Numbered from the stretch's first letter, positions 8,030 through 16,612 are shown. The stretch: 64,000 nucleotides of DNA from Methylorubrum salsuginis (GCF_900114375.1 NZ_FOSV01000020.1:1-64000); one strand, 5' to 3'. Made by a program: numbers and translations. Notes: a model not told the origin generated them from the letters alone.

Positions 8030-9916
8030 TCACGCGGTCGCCGCGCGCACGGCGGCGCGGACGCTCCCGGCATCCGCCATCGGCAGCGGGCAGTAGCGTG
8101 CCTGCGCGGCCTCCGCGAGGGCACGCGCTCCGTCGGGCCGAGCGCCGGTGTCGATGACCAGGGTGCGCAGGCCGTGATGCCGGATCGCCCGGCCGGCGGC
8201 GAGCGCTTCCTCGCCCGCGAGCGCCCGGCCGCCCAGACCGGACCGGGCGACGTTGGCGCGCCCATCGGTGAGGAGCACCACGACCGGCGTGCCGCCGGCC
8301 CGGCGCACGGCGAGCCCCAGCGCCATCGCGGCATCGAGCCCCGCCGCGAGCGGGGTGCCGCCGCCGCCGGGCAGGCCCGCGAGGGCGCGCTTGGCCCGCA
8401 CCAGCGAGCGCGTCGGCGGCAGCAGGATTTCGGCGCCCGCGCCGCGGAAGGCCACCAGGGCCACCCGGTCGCGCCGGACATAGGCTTCGGCGAGCAGCAG
8501 TTCGACCGCGCCCTTGGCCTCGGCCAGCCGCTCCAGAGCCGCGGAGCCCGAAGCATCGACGCAGAAGATCGCCGTGGTTTCGCTGTGTTGGCGGAAGCGG
8601 CGGATGCGGAAATCCTCCGGGGCGACGATCACGCGGCGGGTCTCGCCCGGCCCCCGGCGCAGGCCCTGCCAGGGGGCCGCTTGGCGCAGGGTCGCGATCA
8701 GATCGAGCCGCCCGCGGCGCGGATCCCCGGGCCGGCTTCCCACCGGCCGCCCCTTGTGCTGCGAGGCCGCCGCCGCGCCCTTGCGGCCGGCTTCGGCCCT
8801 GCGGAGCGAGGGGCCGCCCGCGAGCAGTCGCGCCAGCAGATCCTTCGGAATCGCCGCCTGGGCGGCCTCGATCACGACCTCGTCGAGGCTTTTTGGGGTT
8901 CGGGAGGCTTCCTCCGCCTCCGTCTCCGTCTCCGTCTCCGGGGCTGACGCATCGTCCGGCTGGGTCTGCTTGTCCGGTGGCGGTTCCGCCTGTTCCCCCG
9001 GGGGGGGCTCCTCGCCATCCGGCGGCGGTTGGGGCGCCGGAAGCCGCGTCGCGCGCGGGGCCAGGACGAGGCGGGCGGCCTCCATCAGAGCAGCGTCGTC
9101 GGGTGTGCCGCCCGCGGCGATCCGGGCGGCCCGCAGGGCCAGGAGCGGCGCCCGCAGGGAGGCGATGCCGAGCGCCGCGGCGGCGGTGCAGAGGATCGCG
9201 ACGGGATCGTCCCGGATTTCGGCAGGGAGATGCCCTGCAACCTTCCCGTCCTCCCCCCCGTCCTGAGATTTGGCTTCGGCGGCCTCGAAGGGGGCCCCCA
9301 GCCGGCCTTGCGATACTTCGAGCCCTTCTTCGAGCTCTCCGCTTCGCCTCGGCACCTCCGGATGAGGATGTGCGTCGGCGAGGGAGGCGGTGATTTCTGC
9401 CTCACGCAGGCTGACGCCGGTCAGATCGATGCGAAACGCCAGCCGGTCGGCCAGCGCCTCGGCGACCGCCTCGTCCTCGATCCCCTCGTCGAGCAGCACG
9501 AGACCGATCCGGGCCGGCAGGCGGGCGGCGAGGCCGTCGCGCTCCAGGGCCACGATGCCGGCATCGAGGGCCGAGGCGAGGCGGGCGACGATGCCCGGCT
9601 CCAGCCGCTCGGCCATCGGCACGACCACGACGCCGCCATCGGCCTCCGCGAGCAGGCCGCTCTGGGCCACGGGACGGCCGGCGCGGAGCGTCGCGGGCAG
9701 ATCGAGCCCACCGATCAGGCGGTCGTCGCCGATGCCCGGCGGCAGGCGGCGGATCGGGCCGGCGACCTGCGCCCGCAACAGCGCGAGCCAGCGGTCGCGC
9801 ACCGGGCCGGCCCCGGCGCGCAGCACGAGGCCGCCGAGGCCGTGCGGGTCGGCCGCGAACAGCGCGAGAGCCCGAAGGGCGTCGTCCCAGGCGGAGGTCG
9901 GTTCGGGCTCCGCCAA
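8030..9916 (-). CDS. bchD: Magnesium protoporphyrin chelatase subunit D
   Basis: BchD forms the AAA+ motor complex with BchI and acts with BchH to insert Mg2+ into protoporphyrin IX, committing it to bacteriochlorophyll. Of 628 residues, about 10-180 form a degenerate AAA+ domain without a clear Walker A, about 290-350 a proline- and Asp/Glu-rich linker, and about 445-628 a von Willebrand A domain with the metal site DASGS (454-458), GGGTP and LTDGRAN. The start appears to be TTG. Residues about 183-225 are encoded by an inserted palindromic repeat. bchI and bchH are not in the window. Confidence 0.93.
   Translation of the reverse strand: MAEPEPTSAWDDALRALALFAADPHGLGGLVLRAGAGPVRDRWLALLRAQVAGPIRRLPPGIGDDRLIGGLDLPATLRAGRPVAQSGLLAEADGGVVVVPMAERLEPGIVARLASALDAGIVALERDGLAARLPARIGLVLLDEGIEDEAVAEALADRLAFRIDLTGVSLREAEITASLADAHPHPEVPRRSGELEEGLEVSQGRLGAPFEAAEAKSQDGGEDGKVAGHLPAEIRDDPVAILCTAAAALGIASLRAPLLALRAARIAAGGTPDDAALMEAARLVLAPRATRLPAPQPPPDGEEPPPGEQAEPPPDKQTQPDDASAPETETETEAEEASRTPKSLDEVVIEAAQAAIPKDLLARLLAGGPSLRRAEAGRKGAAAASQHKGRPVGSRPGDPRRGRLDLIATLRQAAPWQGLRRGPGETRRVIVAPEDFRIRRFRQHSETTAIFCVDASGSAALERLAEAKGAVELLLAEAYVRRDRVALVAFRGAGAEILLPPTRSLVRAKRALAGLPGGGGTPLAAGLDAAMALGLAVRRAGGTPVVVLLTDGRANVARSGLGGRALAGEEALAAGRAIRHHGLRTLVIDTGARPDGARALAEAAQARYCPLPMADAGSVRAAVRAATA
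8912..8941. repeat. Hexanucleotide tandem repeat in the bchD linker
   Basis: Five consecutive CTCCGN units (CTCCGC, three CTCCGT, CTCCGG) encode the alternating Glu-Thr stretch of the acidic linker. Unit length is a multiple of three, so copy-number change would alter linker length without shifting the frame. Confidence 0.75.
9260..9367. repeat. Dispersed palindromic (REP/RPE-like) element inside bchD
   Basis: About 108 bases with imperfect dyad symmetry: one end begins TCCTGAGATTTGGC, the other ends GGCACCTCCGGATGAGG, with internal CTTCGAGG-type segments. It resembles the dispersed elements common between genes of methylobacteria and other alphaproteobacteria, usually bounded by CCTCATCCTGAGG. 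Here it is read in frame as HPEVPRRSGELEEG and following residues, between the AAA+ domain and its C-terminal part. Identification is from memory of such elements, not a search. Confidence 0.6.
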
Positions 9917-9920
9917 GGCG

Positions 9921-10400
9921 TCAGCGCCGAAACAGCGGGTGCTCGACCCGATCCCCGGCCCGGATGCCGAGCTTGGCCGCGGTGCCGGCGTTCAGTTCGA
10001 GCACGGCGAGCACCGGCTCGCCCGAGGGGATGATCTGCGTCGACAGCGGCTCGGTGTCGGCGGCGATGCGGGCGATCGAGCCGTCGGAGCGGATGAATAC
10101 CATGTCCAAGGGGAGGTAGGTGTTCTTCATCCACATGTTGACCGGCAGCGGGCGCTCGAAGTCGAACAGCATCCCGTGATCCGCCGCCATGGTGCGGCGA
10201 TACATCAGGCCCTTGGCCCGCTGTGCGTCGTTGCGCATCACCTCGACGTCGAAGGCGCGGCGGCCGTCCTTGGTGGCGATGGCCAGCGGCTCGGTCGGGG
10301 CCTGTTCGGCGGCGGCGGCCGGCTGTTCGGCGCGGGCGGCGGCGAGCGGCAGGGCGAGCGCCGCGAGGCAGGCGAGAACGGTCTTCGAGGGAACGCGCAC
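9921..10400 (-). CDS. DUF192 family secreted protein
   Basis: A 159-residue protein with a signal peptide (LACLAALALPLAAARA, cleavage near 24) and a DUF192 domain: RAKGLMYRRTM, the core NMWMKNTYLPLDMVFI and GAGDRVEH-like GIRAGDRVEH. The family is widespread in bacteria and archaea and its biochemical role is not established. It starts with GTG after a GAGG ribosome site. It ends four bases before bchD and follows the cold-shock gene by 12 bases, so it is probably part of one operon with them; that association may be incidental. Confidence 0.85.
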   Translation of the reverse strand: MRVPSKTVLACLAALALPLAAARAEQPAAAAEQAPTEPLAIATKDGRRAFDVEVMRNDAQRAKGLMYRRTMAADHGMLFDFERPLPVNMWMKNTYLPLDMVFIRSDGSIARIAADTEPLSTQIIPSGEPVLAVLELNAGTAAKLGIRAGDRVEHPLFRR

Positions 10401-10412
10401 GAAAGCACCTCG

Positions 10413-11027
10413 TCAGTGGGAGGCCGGAAGCGCCCCGTCGACGAGGCGGACTTCCGCCGCCATAGCACCCTTCGAGCCGTCGCCGTAACGCACCAGCACC
10501 GTCTCGCCGGGTTTCAGCTCGGCGATGCCGTAGCGGCGCAGGGTCTCCATGTGGACGAAGATGTCCGGCGTGCCCTCGCCGCGGCTGACGAAGCCGAAGC
10601 CGCGCAGGCGGTTGAACCACTTCACCACCGCGGTCTCCAGGCCGCTCGTCGGCGTCACCGAGACGTGGGTGCGCGGCATCGGCAGTTCGGAGGGGTGCAA
10701 AGCCGTGGATTGATCGAGGGAGATCACCCGGAAGGTCTGCCAGCCGCGGGCGCGGCGCACCGCCTCGACCACGATCCGGGCACCCTCGCTCGCGGCCTGG
10801 TGCCCGTCGCGGCGCAGGCAGGTGATGTGCAGCAAGACATCCGGCGAGCCGTCGTCCGGCACGATGAAGCCGAAGCCCTTGGACACGTCGAACCACTTGA
10901 TGCGGCCCGAAATCTCCACGAGGTCGAGCGGCGGCTCGGCCTCCGGCCCATGGTCGAGGTCCCGTGCGGAATCCGGGGACTCCGTAGACCGGGCGAGACC
11001 CGGACCGGCTCCGTAATCGTTCGACAT
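10413..11027 (-). CDS. Double cold-shock-domain protein
   Basis: A 204-residue protein with two cold-shock domains, single-stranded RNA/DNA-binding beta barrels. The first (about 40-105) has KGFGFI and DVLLHI; the second (about 133-198) has RGFGFV and DIFVHM, the RNP1 and RNP2 motifs. A linker of about 25 residues separates them. Two-domain versions are common in alphaproteobacteria and act as RNA chaperones. It heads the run of genes leading into bchD, with a 225-base upstream gap that would hold the promoter. Confidence 0.9.
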   Translation of the reverse strand: MSNDYGAGPGLARSTESPDSARDLDHGPEAEPPLDLVEISGRIKWFDVSKGFGFIVPDDGSPDVLLHITCLRRDGHQAASEGARIVVEAVRRARGWQTFRVISLDQSTALHPSELPMPRTHVSVTPTSGLETAVVKWFNRLRGFGFVSRGEGTPDIFVHMETLRRYGIAELKPGETVLVRYGDGSKGAMAAEVRLVDGALPASH

Positions 11028-11252
11028 GTAAGCAACCCGTGCCGAATCGCGCCGCGCAATTCCGCGGCTACGTTAACAAAGTCCCGACACCCGGAAAGCC
11101 CGTTTGACCGGCAACGGGACATTCGGCGGATGCAATTTTGCTCGCCATGGCGGCGGCGCCTCACTGAAGTCGCGCAAGGTTGGCCAAGGATCGGGCAGGC
11201 GACGACATGCCTCATCCTCGCTCCGGCCGGAGCGAGATGGTAGGGCCGCCGC

Positions 11253-12236
11253 ATGCTCGTCTCTTCGCCTACCGCCGCCGCGCCGCGCGGTCGCATCGAT
11301 GCCCTCGACGTCGCCCGCAGCGTCGCGCTCGCCGCGATGGCGAGCTACCACACCCTATGGGACCTCGGTTTCCTCAGGCTGACGCCGGAGAACTTTGCCC
11401 TGACGCCGCCGGGCCGGCTGGCGGCCCATGTGATCGCCGGCTCGTTCCTGCTGCTGGTCGGCATCGGGCTCGTGTTGGCCAACGGCCGGGGCGTGCGGTT
11501 CGGCCGCTTCGTCGCACGGATCGCCCGCATCGGCGGCGCGGCGGCGCTGATCACGGTCGCGACCTATTTCGCCTTTCCCGACAGCTACATCTTCTTCGGC
11601 ATCCTGCACTGCATCGCCCTGTCGAGCCTGCTCGGCCTGCCCTTCGTGTTCGCCCCGGTGTGGCTCACGGCGCTCACCGCGATGGCGGTGCTGCTCGCCC
11701 CCTCGCTGATCGCCCATCCGCTGCTCGACGCGCCGGAGCTGTTCTTCCTCGGGCTCGGGCGGCTGCGGCCGGACACCAACGATTGGGTGCCGCTGTTTCC
11801 CTGGTTCGGGATCGTGCTCGCCGGCATCGCCCTCGCACGGCTCGGCGGACCGGCGGCCCTTACCGGACGCCTCGCCCGCTGGCGCGCCCACAGCGGCCCG
11901 GCACGGGCGGCGGCTTTGGCCGGGCGCCACAGCCTCGCGATCTATCTGATCCACCAGCCGGTCCTGCTGGCGGTCCTCTACGGTGTGGTGAGCCTCACCG
12001 GCCCGCATCCGCGGGCGGGCGCCGCGAGTTTTCGGGCGACCTATGCGGCGAACTGCGTTCGCACCGGCGGCGGCGCGGAATCCTGCCGGGTCGCGGCGCG
12101 CTGCACCGAGCGGGCCCTGCGGCGGGAGGGGCTTTGGGGGCTCGGCGCGCCCTACACGGCCGAGCAGCGGGCGCAGGCGCAAGGATTGTCGCAGGCGTGC
12201 TACGAGGCGGCCGAGGGGACGGCGCCGGCGCCGTGA
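11253..12236 (+). CDS. DUF1624/heparan-glucosaminide acetyltransferase-like membrane protein
   Basis: A 327-residue integral membrane protein with about seven hydrophobic segments. The N-terminal RIDALDVARSVALAAMASYH is the signature of the YeiB/DUF1624 acyltransferase group, which moves acetyl groups across the membrane to sugars. The C-terminal part (about 250-327) is a soluble tail with two cysteines (NCVRTGGGAESCR). The substrate is unknown. It is followed by a small porin fragment in the same direction; no operon logic is evident. Confidence 0.82.
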   Translation: MLVSSPTAAAPRGRIDALDVARSVALAAMASYHTLWDLGFLRLTPENFALTPPGRLAAHVIAGSFLLLVGIGLVLANGRGVRFGRFVARIARIGGAAALITVATYFAFPDSYIFFGILHCIALSSLLGLPFVFAPVWLTALTAMAVLLAPSLIAHPLLDAPELFFLGLGRLRPDTNDWVPLFPWFGIVLAGIALARLGGPAALTGRLARWRAHSGPARAAALAGRHSLAIYLIHQPVLLAVLYGVVSLTGPHPRAGAASFRATYAANCVRTGGGAESCRVAARCTERALRREGLWGLGAPYTAEQRAQAQGLSQACYEAAEGTAPAP

Positions 12237-12358
12237 GCGGACAGGGGCGCCCTCCGATCACAGCCTCTGGCGATGGACCGAACGCCGCCTCGGCATCTTC
12301 CCGCACCGCACCGGCCGCCGCTACAAGGGCGGAAGGGATATCGCGGGGGACCTCGGCC

Positions 12359-12673
12359 ATGAAGCGATCGGTGCAGCGGGCGATCGTCGGGGTCGGGCTC
12401 GGCTTGATGCCGGGGGCGGCGATCGCTCTGGAGCGGGCGCCGTTGCCGTCCGAGGCGCCGATGGAGGCCTGTCCCGGGCAGGGCGCGGGGTTCGCGCGGA
12501 TTCCCGGCACCTCCACCTGCCTGCGCGTGTCGGGGCGGGTCGCCGCCGGCGTTGAAACCGGGACACACGGGACCGCGGCGCCGGTGCGCGGTCGCTTCTC
12601 GGTGGATACGCGCTCCGACAGCGATCTCGGGCCCGTGCGCTCGTTCCTGCGGCTGGATGCCGGGCATCGCTGA
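12359..12673 (+). CDS. Truncated porin-like protein (N-terminal part only)
   Basis: A 104-residue open frame with a signal peptide (VGVGLGLMPGAAIA) and the N-terminal signature of rhizobial-type porins: ACPGQGAGFARIPGTSTCLRVSGRV, written here as its parts ACPGQGAGF, IPGTSTCL and VSGRV. Full porins of this family have about 350-500 residues and a 16-strand barrel; here the frame stops after roughly two strands. It is either a gene remnant or one of the short porin-like proteins kept in this group. It cannot form a channel alone. Confidence 0.65.
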   Translation: MKRSVQRAIVGVGLGLMPGAAIALERAPLPSEAPMEACPGQGAGFARIPGTSTCLRVSGRVAAGVETGTHGTAAPVRGRFSVDTRSDSDLGPVRSFLRLDAGHR

Positions 12674-12752
12674 TGCTTCGGCCCGCCGTCGGAAGCGCGC
12701 TTATGGAAGAAGCCGTTACGGCCGAATAGCGAGGTGACGGCGAGGCCGTCGA

Positions 12753-13172
12753 TCAATCGTCGCGGTAGACCCGCTCGCGGCGCTCGTGGCGCTCCTGGGC
12801 TTCGAGCGAGAGGGTGGCGATGGGGCGGGCGTCGAGGCGCTTGAGGGAGATCGGTTCGCCGGTCTCCTCGCAGAAGCCGTAGGAGCCGTCCTCCAGGCGG
12901 GCGAGCGCCGCGTCGATCTTGCTCGTCAGCTTGCGCTGGCGGTCGCGGGCGCGGAGCTCGATGGAGCGGTCGGTCTCCGAGGACGCCCGGTCGGCGAGAT
13001 CGGGATGGTTCTCGTTCTCGCTCTGCAACGCGGTCAGGGTGTCCTGCGCCTCACGCAGGATCTCGCTCTTCCAGCTGAGGAGCTTGCGCCGGAAATACTC
13101 CCGTTGCCGCTCATTCATGAAGGGCTCGTCGTCGGAGGGCCTGTAGCCGTCCTCGATCGTGACCTTCGCCAT
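12753..13172 (-). CDS. dksA: RNA polymerase-binding transcription factor DksA
   Basis: DksA enters the RNA polymerase secondary channel and, with ppGpp, reprograms transcription in starvation. The 139-residue protein has the coiled-coil (about 20-95, rich in Glu/Arg) and the C-terminal globule GFCEETGEPISLKRLDARP. Of the four zinc cysteines only one remains (CEETG); the other positions are Thr, Ser and similar, as is usual for alphaproteobacterial DksA. ATG 13172 is chosen over a GTG two codons upstream. Confidence 0.93.
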   Translation of the reverse strand: MAKVTIEDGYRPSDDEPFMNERQREYFRRKLLSWKSEILREAQDTLTALQSENENHPDLADRASSETDRSIELRARDRQRKLTSKIDAALARLEDGSYGFCEETGEPISLKRLDARPIATLSLEAQERHERRERVYRDD

Positions 13173-13802
13173 TCTCACGCCCTCGCGCTCCCTGCCGGTC
13201 AGCGGCGATCTCGGGCAGCGCTATAATCGAGGCGGGCGTACACCACAACGCGCCCGGGCCACTGCGTGCCGGTTCGGGCGAAATGCCTCCGGCGTTGCGG
13301 CAAACACGTCACGGTTCGGCCTGCAGGAGGGGGCAGCGGACCATCCCGATGAAGGTTACGTCTATTCAGGGTTGTCTTCGTAAGCCTGCGGCGTCACCTC
13401 CGGGCGCAGGCCGCTCCGCGAGCCTCCGAACCGCCGCAAATGCGTCAGCCACGGTTCACCGGGCCAGGGATAGCTTGATCAAAAATCGCTTCGTGGTTGT
13501 TTGCGAGTTCCTCGGTTCTGTGAACACTGGGAACGCTCTCGCGTGACGTGTTTGTCCGAGGCTCAAGCCCCATCATATCCTGTGACTTCCGCTGGCAGGC
13601 GGTCGGCCTGATCCCTGCAGGCCGCGATCCGACCGATCTCTCCCGAGCATTGGAACCCTCGGGTCAAATCGCCCAGAACTGGGTTGTCGCAGCTGACCAT
13701 TTCGAGGATCGCCGCAAAGCCCAGCCGCTGGCGGTCGATCCTAGCCTGACGGCAACCAAGCGCCACGAGCTTGTCAGGCGGCGCCACAGAACCGGTGCCT
13801 CC
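13173..13802. other. Gene-poor interval
   Basis: 630 bases without a convincing gene. Short open frames exist on both strands (13548-13826 plus, 13563-13787 minus) but match nothing I recognise and have no ribosome site. An inverted pair GCCTGCG / CGCAGGC lies at 13384-13411. Part of the interval (about 13450-13560) is lower in GC than its surroundings and may be a remnant of transferred DNA. It probably holds the dksA promoter. Confidence 0.5.
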
Positions 13803-14885
13803 CTATCGTTGGTTGCTCAGCGCTGATGGGGGCAGCGTCGTCTGGTCCGGCTGGATGCCCGATGAAAGCGGGGCGCCGTCGTCGCGTGGTGCCAGATGGG
13901 CGAGGACCGTGTCGCGGTAGCGGGTGAGGCCCTTGTATTCGACGAGTTCGGGCGGCAGCGTCGTCAGCACCCGGTTCAGGCGCTTGCGCCACTTCTCCAC
14001 GCGCTCGATGTCCTTGAGGCTGAGCAGATAGCAGCGGATTCCGAAGAGGATCGCGTTGGAACGCGGCAGCCGGAACAGGGTCTGCAGCTCGACCCGCAGA
14101 TGCACCTTTTCGGAGACGTTGTCCGGCGTCACCGTGGTCCGGTCCGGGCCCCAATCGGGGTAGTTCTCCGGCGAGGTGTCGAGACGCGGGTTGATCGTCA
14201 TGGTCCAGTTCAGGCGTCGGACCGGATGGCCGTATTGCAGGCGGAGGAGAAAGCGAAGCGCCCGGTCGAACACGCCGATGTCGTGGGCGAGCGGCACAGG
14301 CCCGTGCCATTCGTGGAAACTCATGCCGATGTCGAAGTCGAGCGACCAGTCGGCCTGCGTCGTCACCATGCCGCCATCGACGAAGAGGTTGTCGTCGCGC
14401 TGATCCTGCAGAGTGAAGTCCCCTTGCGCCTGCCGGGTGATGTACTCGAACGGCGGGCAGGGCAGCGTCTCGGGCCTTCCGAACACGAAGGTCTGTTCGA
14501 TGCCGAGCGGGCGGTTGATCCAGCGCCAAGTGTCGCCGTTCTTCTCCAGGCTGAAATGCTCCGGATAATCGGCCGCAAAACTCTCCATCAGCAATTCGAG
14601 CGTGTCCCACTGCGCCGGCATCATGTGCGGCAGCACTTGGCAGCGGCCGGGATCGTCGGCGAGCACCAGCGCCCGCTCGCGGCACTCGGCGACGTAATGC
14701 TCGTCGATGTCGAAGGCATGGGCAAAGGCCGGATTCGGGCCGCCACGGGTGTGGGGCTCGATGTTGACCGAGTACATGTACCTGTCTTCGCCGAACGGAA
14801 AGGGAAAGCGCAGCACGCCGGCATCGCTGTTGACGTAGGAGAAGCTTTCGCGGAAGCGCTCGTCTTTGCGGAACTGGATATTCAT
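13803..14885 (-). CDS. Heme-dependent oxidative N-demethylase (dimethylamine monooxygenase heme subunit)
   Basis: A 360-residue protein of the DUF3445 family, the heme-binding catalytic subunit of dimethylamine monooxygenase, which oxidises dimethylamine to monomethylamine and formaldehyde. Features typical of the family are FPFGEDRYMYSVNIEPH near 28, LPHMMPAQWDTLELLMES, WRWINRPLGIEQTF, and the C-terminal LFRLPRSNAILFGIRCY with SLKDIERVEKWRKRL. The ATG has a GAGGAG ribosome site. It is last in a minus-strand operon after the reductase and a zinc-ribbon subunit, matching dmm clusters of marine alphaproteobacteria and pseudomonads. Subunit letters vary between authors, so none is given. Confidence 0.9.
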   Translation of the reverse strand: MNIQFRKDERFRESFSYVNSDAGVLRFPFPFGEDRYMYSVNIEPHTRGGPNPAFAHAFDIDEHYVAECRERALVLADDPGRCQVLPHMMPAQWDTLELLMESFAADYPEHFSLEKNGDTWRWINRPLGIEQTFVFGRPETLPCPPFEYITRQAQGDFTLQDQRDDNLFVDGGMVTTQADWSLDFDIGMSFHEWHGPVPLAHDIGVFDRALRFLLRLQYGHPVRRLNWTMTINPRLDTSPENYPDWGPDRTTVTPDNVSEKVHLRVELQTLFRLPRSNAILFGIRCYLLSLKDIERVEKWRKRLNRVLTTLPPELVEYKGLTRYRDTVLAHLAPRDDGAPLSSGIQPDQTTLPPSALSNQR

Positions 14886-14986
14886 CGAAGAATCTCCTCG
14901 GCATTTTATCGGCATGCCCGGCGGATGCCTGCTGCCGCGCCGTCGCGCGGGCAGGCTGCGACGAGAAAGGTCATCGCAGTCTGGAA

Positions 14987-15931
14987 TTACAGATCGAGTA
15001 CGAGCGCGTCGGAGCGCGCCCGCGAGACGCAGGTGGCGATCAGGCGGCCGCCCGCGCGCTCCTCCTCGGTCAGCACGTGGTCGCGGTGCTCGATCGCGCC
15101 ATCGATCACGCGCGTGAGGCAGACGCCGCAAGCGCCGCCGCGGCACAGGCAGGGCGCCTCGACGCCCGCCGTCTCCAGGGCTTCGAGCAGGCTCTGCGAT
15201 TCCGAAACCGGAACGGTGCGGCCGGAACGGGCGAGGGTGACGGTGAAGGGTGCGCCGCCCTCGGCGCTCCCAAAACTCTCCTTGTGGATCGCCCCGCTCG
15301 GCCAGCCGGCCGCGAAAGCCGCCGCCTCGACCGCCGCCATCAGGCGCTCCGGGCCGCAGGTATAGACATGCGTCCCGAGCGGCTGGTCGGCGAGGATGCC
15401 GGCGACCGAGCGCCGGTTGGTTCGGCCATGGATCATCGCCATGCCGCCCGCCTCGGCGAGGAGGCCGGCAAAGACCTCGCTCTCGTCGTCGGTGCAATAC
15501 TGGTGCAGCTCGAACGCGGCGCCCCGAGCCCGCAGCACCGGAAGGTACGAGAGGAACGGCGTGAGCCCGATGCCGCCGCCGATCAGGATGTGGCGGCGGG
15601 CCAGGCTCGCGATCGGAAACAGGCTCGTCGGCGGGCCGATTTCGACGGGATCGCCGGGCTTGAGATGGTCATGCAAGAAGTGCGAGCCGCCGCGGGAGGC
15701 CTCCACCCGGCGCACGATGATGGCGTAAGAATCCCGCTGCTCCGGTGGCGTCACCAGGGAATAGGCGTTCTTCCAAATGCGCTCGGGGCCCCGCAGGGTG
15801 ACGAGGATGTGGGCGCCCGGCGCCGCGGTGGGGAAGCGCCCGCGCTCGGGCACGAACCGCACCCGCTTCAGCGTCGGGCTCAGAGGGTCGATGCCGGCCA
15901 CGCGGGCCGTCAGGGGCGCGTCGAGGATCAT
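14987..15931 (-). CDS. Dimethylamine monooxygenase reductase subunit (PDR/VanB type)
   Basis: A 314-residue phthalate dioxygenase reductase-type electron carrier passing electrons from NAD(P)H through flavin and a 2Fe-2S centre to the heme subunit. Flavin-binding RIWKNAYSLV is at 51-60, the nucleotide loop GGGIGLTP at 118-125 and CGPE at 192-195. The C-terminal plant-type ferredoxin domain has cluster ligands Cys263, 268, 271 and 301. The start overlaps the previous gene's stop by four bases (ATGA), indicating coupled translation. A 101-base gap separates it from the heme subunit gene. Confidence 0.9.
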   Translation of the reverse strand: MILDAPLTARVAGIDPLSPTLKRVRFVPERGRFPTAAPGAHILVTLRGPERIWKNAYSLVTPPEQRDSYAIIVRRVEASRGGSHFLHDHLKPGDPVEIGPPTSLFPIASLARRHILIGGGIGLTPFLSYLPVLRARGAAFELHQYCTDDESEVFAGLLAEAGGMAMIHGRTNRRSVAGILADQPLGTHVYTCGPERLMAAVEAAAFAAGWPSGAIHKESFGSAEGGAPFTVTLARSGRTVPVSESQSLLEALETAGVEAPCLCRGGACGVCLTRVIDGAIEHRDHVLTEEERAGGRLIATCVSRARSDALVLDL

Positions 15932-16497
15932 GGATAGGCCCGCTCCGCCGGGGGCACGTCGCCCGGCTGCTCGGCGTCGACCTTGACGCCCTGGAACGCC
16001 GAGAGCCGGCGCGAGAAGTGATCGCGCACGAACAGATTCGCGCCGCAGCCGGCGCAGCGCACGATCGTGGTCGAGACGCCCTCGTTGAGAGTCTTGCAGT
16101 GGACGCACTGGACCCGGCGGGCGAGCGTGCCGGCCTGTTTCAGGAACACTTCCTGCCGCCCGAGGCCGTGTTCCTGCGCGATCCCGAACACGTCCCAGAG
16201 AAAATCCTCCGGCCCCTCGGCGTAGAGGCGAAGGCCCATCCGCTCGGTGGCGAGGCGCCGGGCCAGCGTCGCCTTGAGCTGGCTCGCCGAGCGGAAGCGG
16301 CGCTCGCCCTCGCGCTCGGGCGGGGTGCGGGTGCCCTCGGCGGTTGGAGGGCCGACGCTCCATCCTTCGAGCGGGCCGTCGCACAGGGCGGGCGGCGGCG
16401 GCTCGGCACCGGCCGAAACGTAGAGGTGGCGCCGCCCCGACGGATCGCGGCGCAGGGCGGCATAGATCGGTCGGCTCTTGATGCCCTGATCGGTCAT
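15928..16497 (-). CDS. Dimethylamine monooxygenase zinc-ribbon subunit (DmmA-family)
   Basis: A 189-residue protein first in the dmm operon. The distal part carries a four-cysteine site, Cys131, 134, 148 and 151 (CVHC then CAGC), suited to zinc or iron, followed by LFVRDHFSRRLSAFQGV, which is characteristic of the subunit always found with the DUF3445 demethylase and its reductase. The N-terminal part (about 10-50) is a small beta-rich region and 65-125 a helical one. Its exact job is unsettled. I chose ATG 16497; the frame extends upstream without conserved sequence. Confidence 0.85.
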   Translation of the reverse strand: MTDQGIKSRPIYAALRRDPSGRRHLYVSAGAEPPPPALCDGPLEGWSVGPPTAEGTRTPPEREGERRFRSASQLKATLARRLATERMGLRLYAEGPEDFLWDVFGIAQEHGLGRQEVFLKQAGTLARRVQCVHCKTLNEGVSTTIVRCAGCGANLFVRDHFSRRLSAFQGVKVDAEQPGDVPPAERAYP

Positions 16498-16593
16498 CGT
16501 AAACCCTGCGGATGGAGGGGGAAGGCATCGGCCCGGCCGATGCGCCGGGCGGGAGCGGCGGAGACCGTCGCGCTCCACCGTCGAAGTTCTTTG

Positions 16594-16612
16594 TGAGAAC
16601 GATAATTTCTCA
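16594..16612 (-). promoter_or_regulatory. AT-rich palindrome upstream of the dmm operon
   Basis: TGAGAACGATAATTTCTCA: six-base arms TGAGAA and TTCTCA around CGATAAT, 97-115 bases upstream of the first dmm start. A 19-base palindrome with GATAAT resembles Fur-family boxes, and the operon makes a heme plus iron-sulfur enzyme, but another regulator could use it. The rest of 16498-17225 shows no gene; it must contain the divergent promoters for dmm and the permease. Confidence 0.4.

Noticed and set aside
8912-8941. Hexanucleotide repeat as a phase-variation switch
   Set aside because: Unit length is six, so changes in copy number keep the frame; only linker length would vary.
13548-13826. Possible 92-residue gene on the plus strand
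   Set aside because: No ribosome site, no family resemblance, and its end overlaps the dmm heme-subunit gene.
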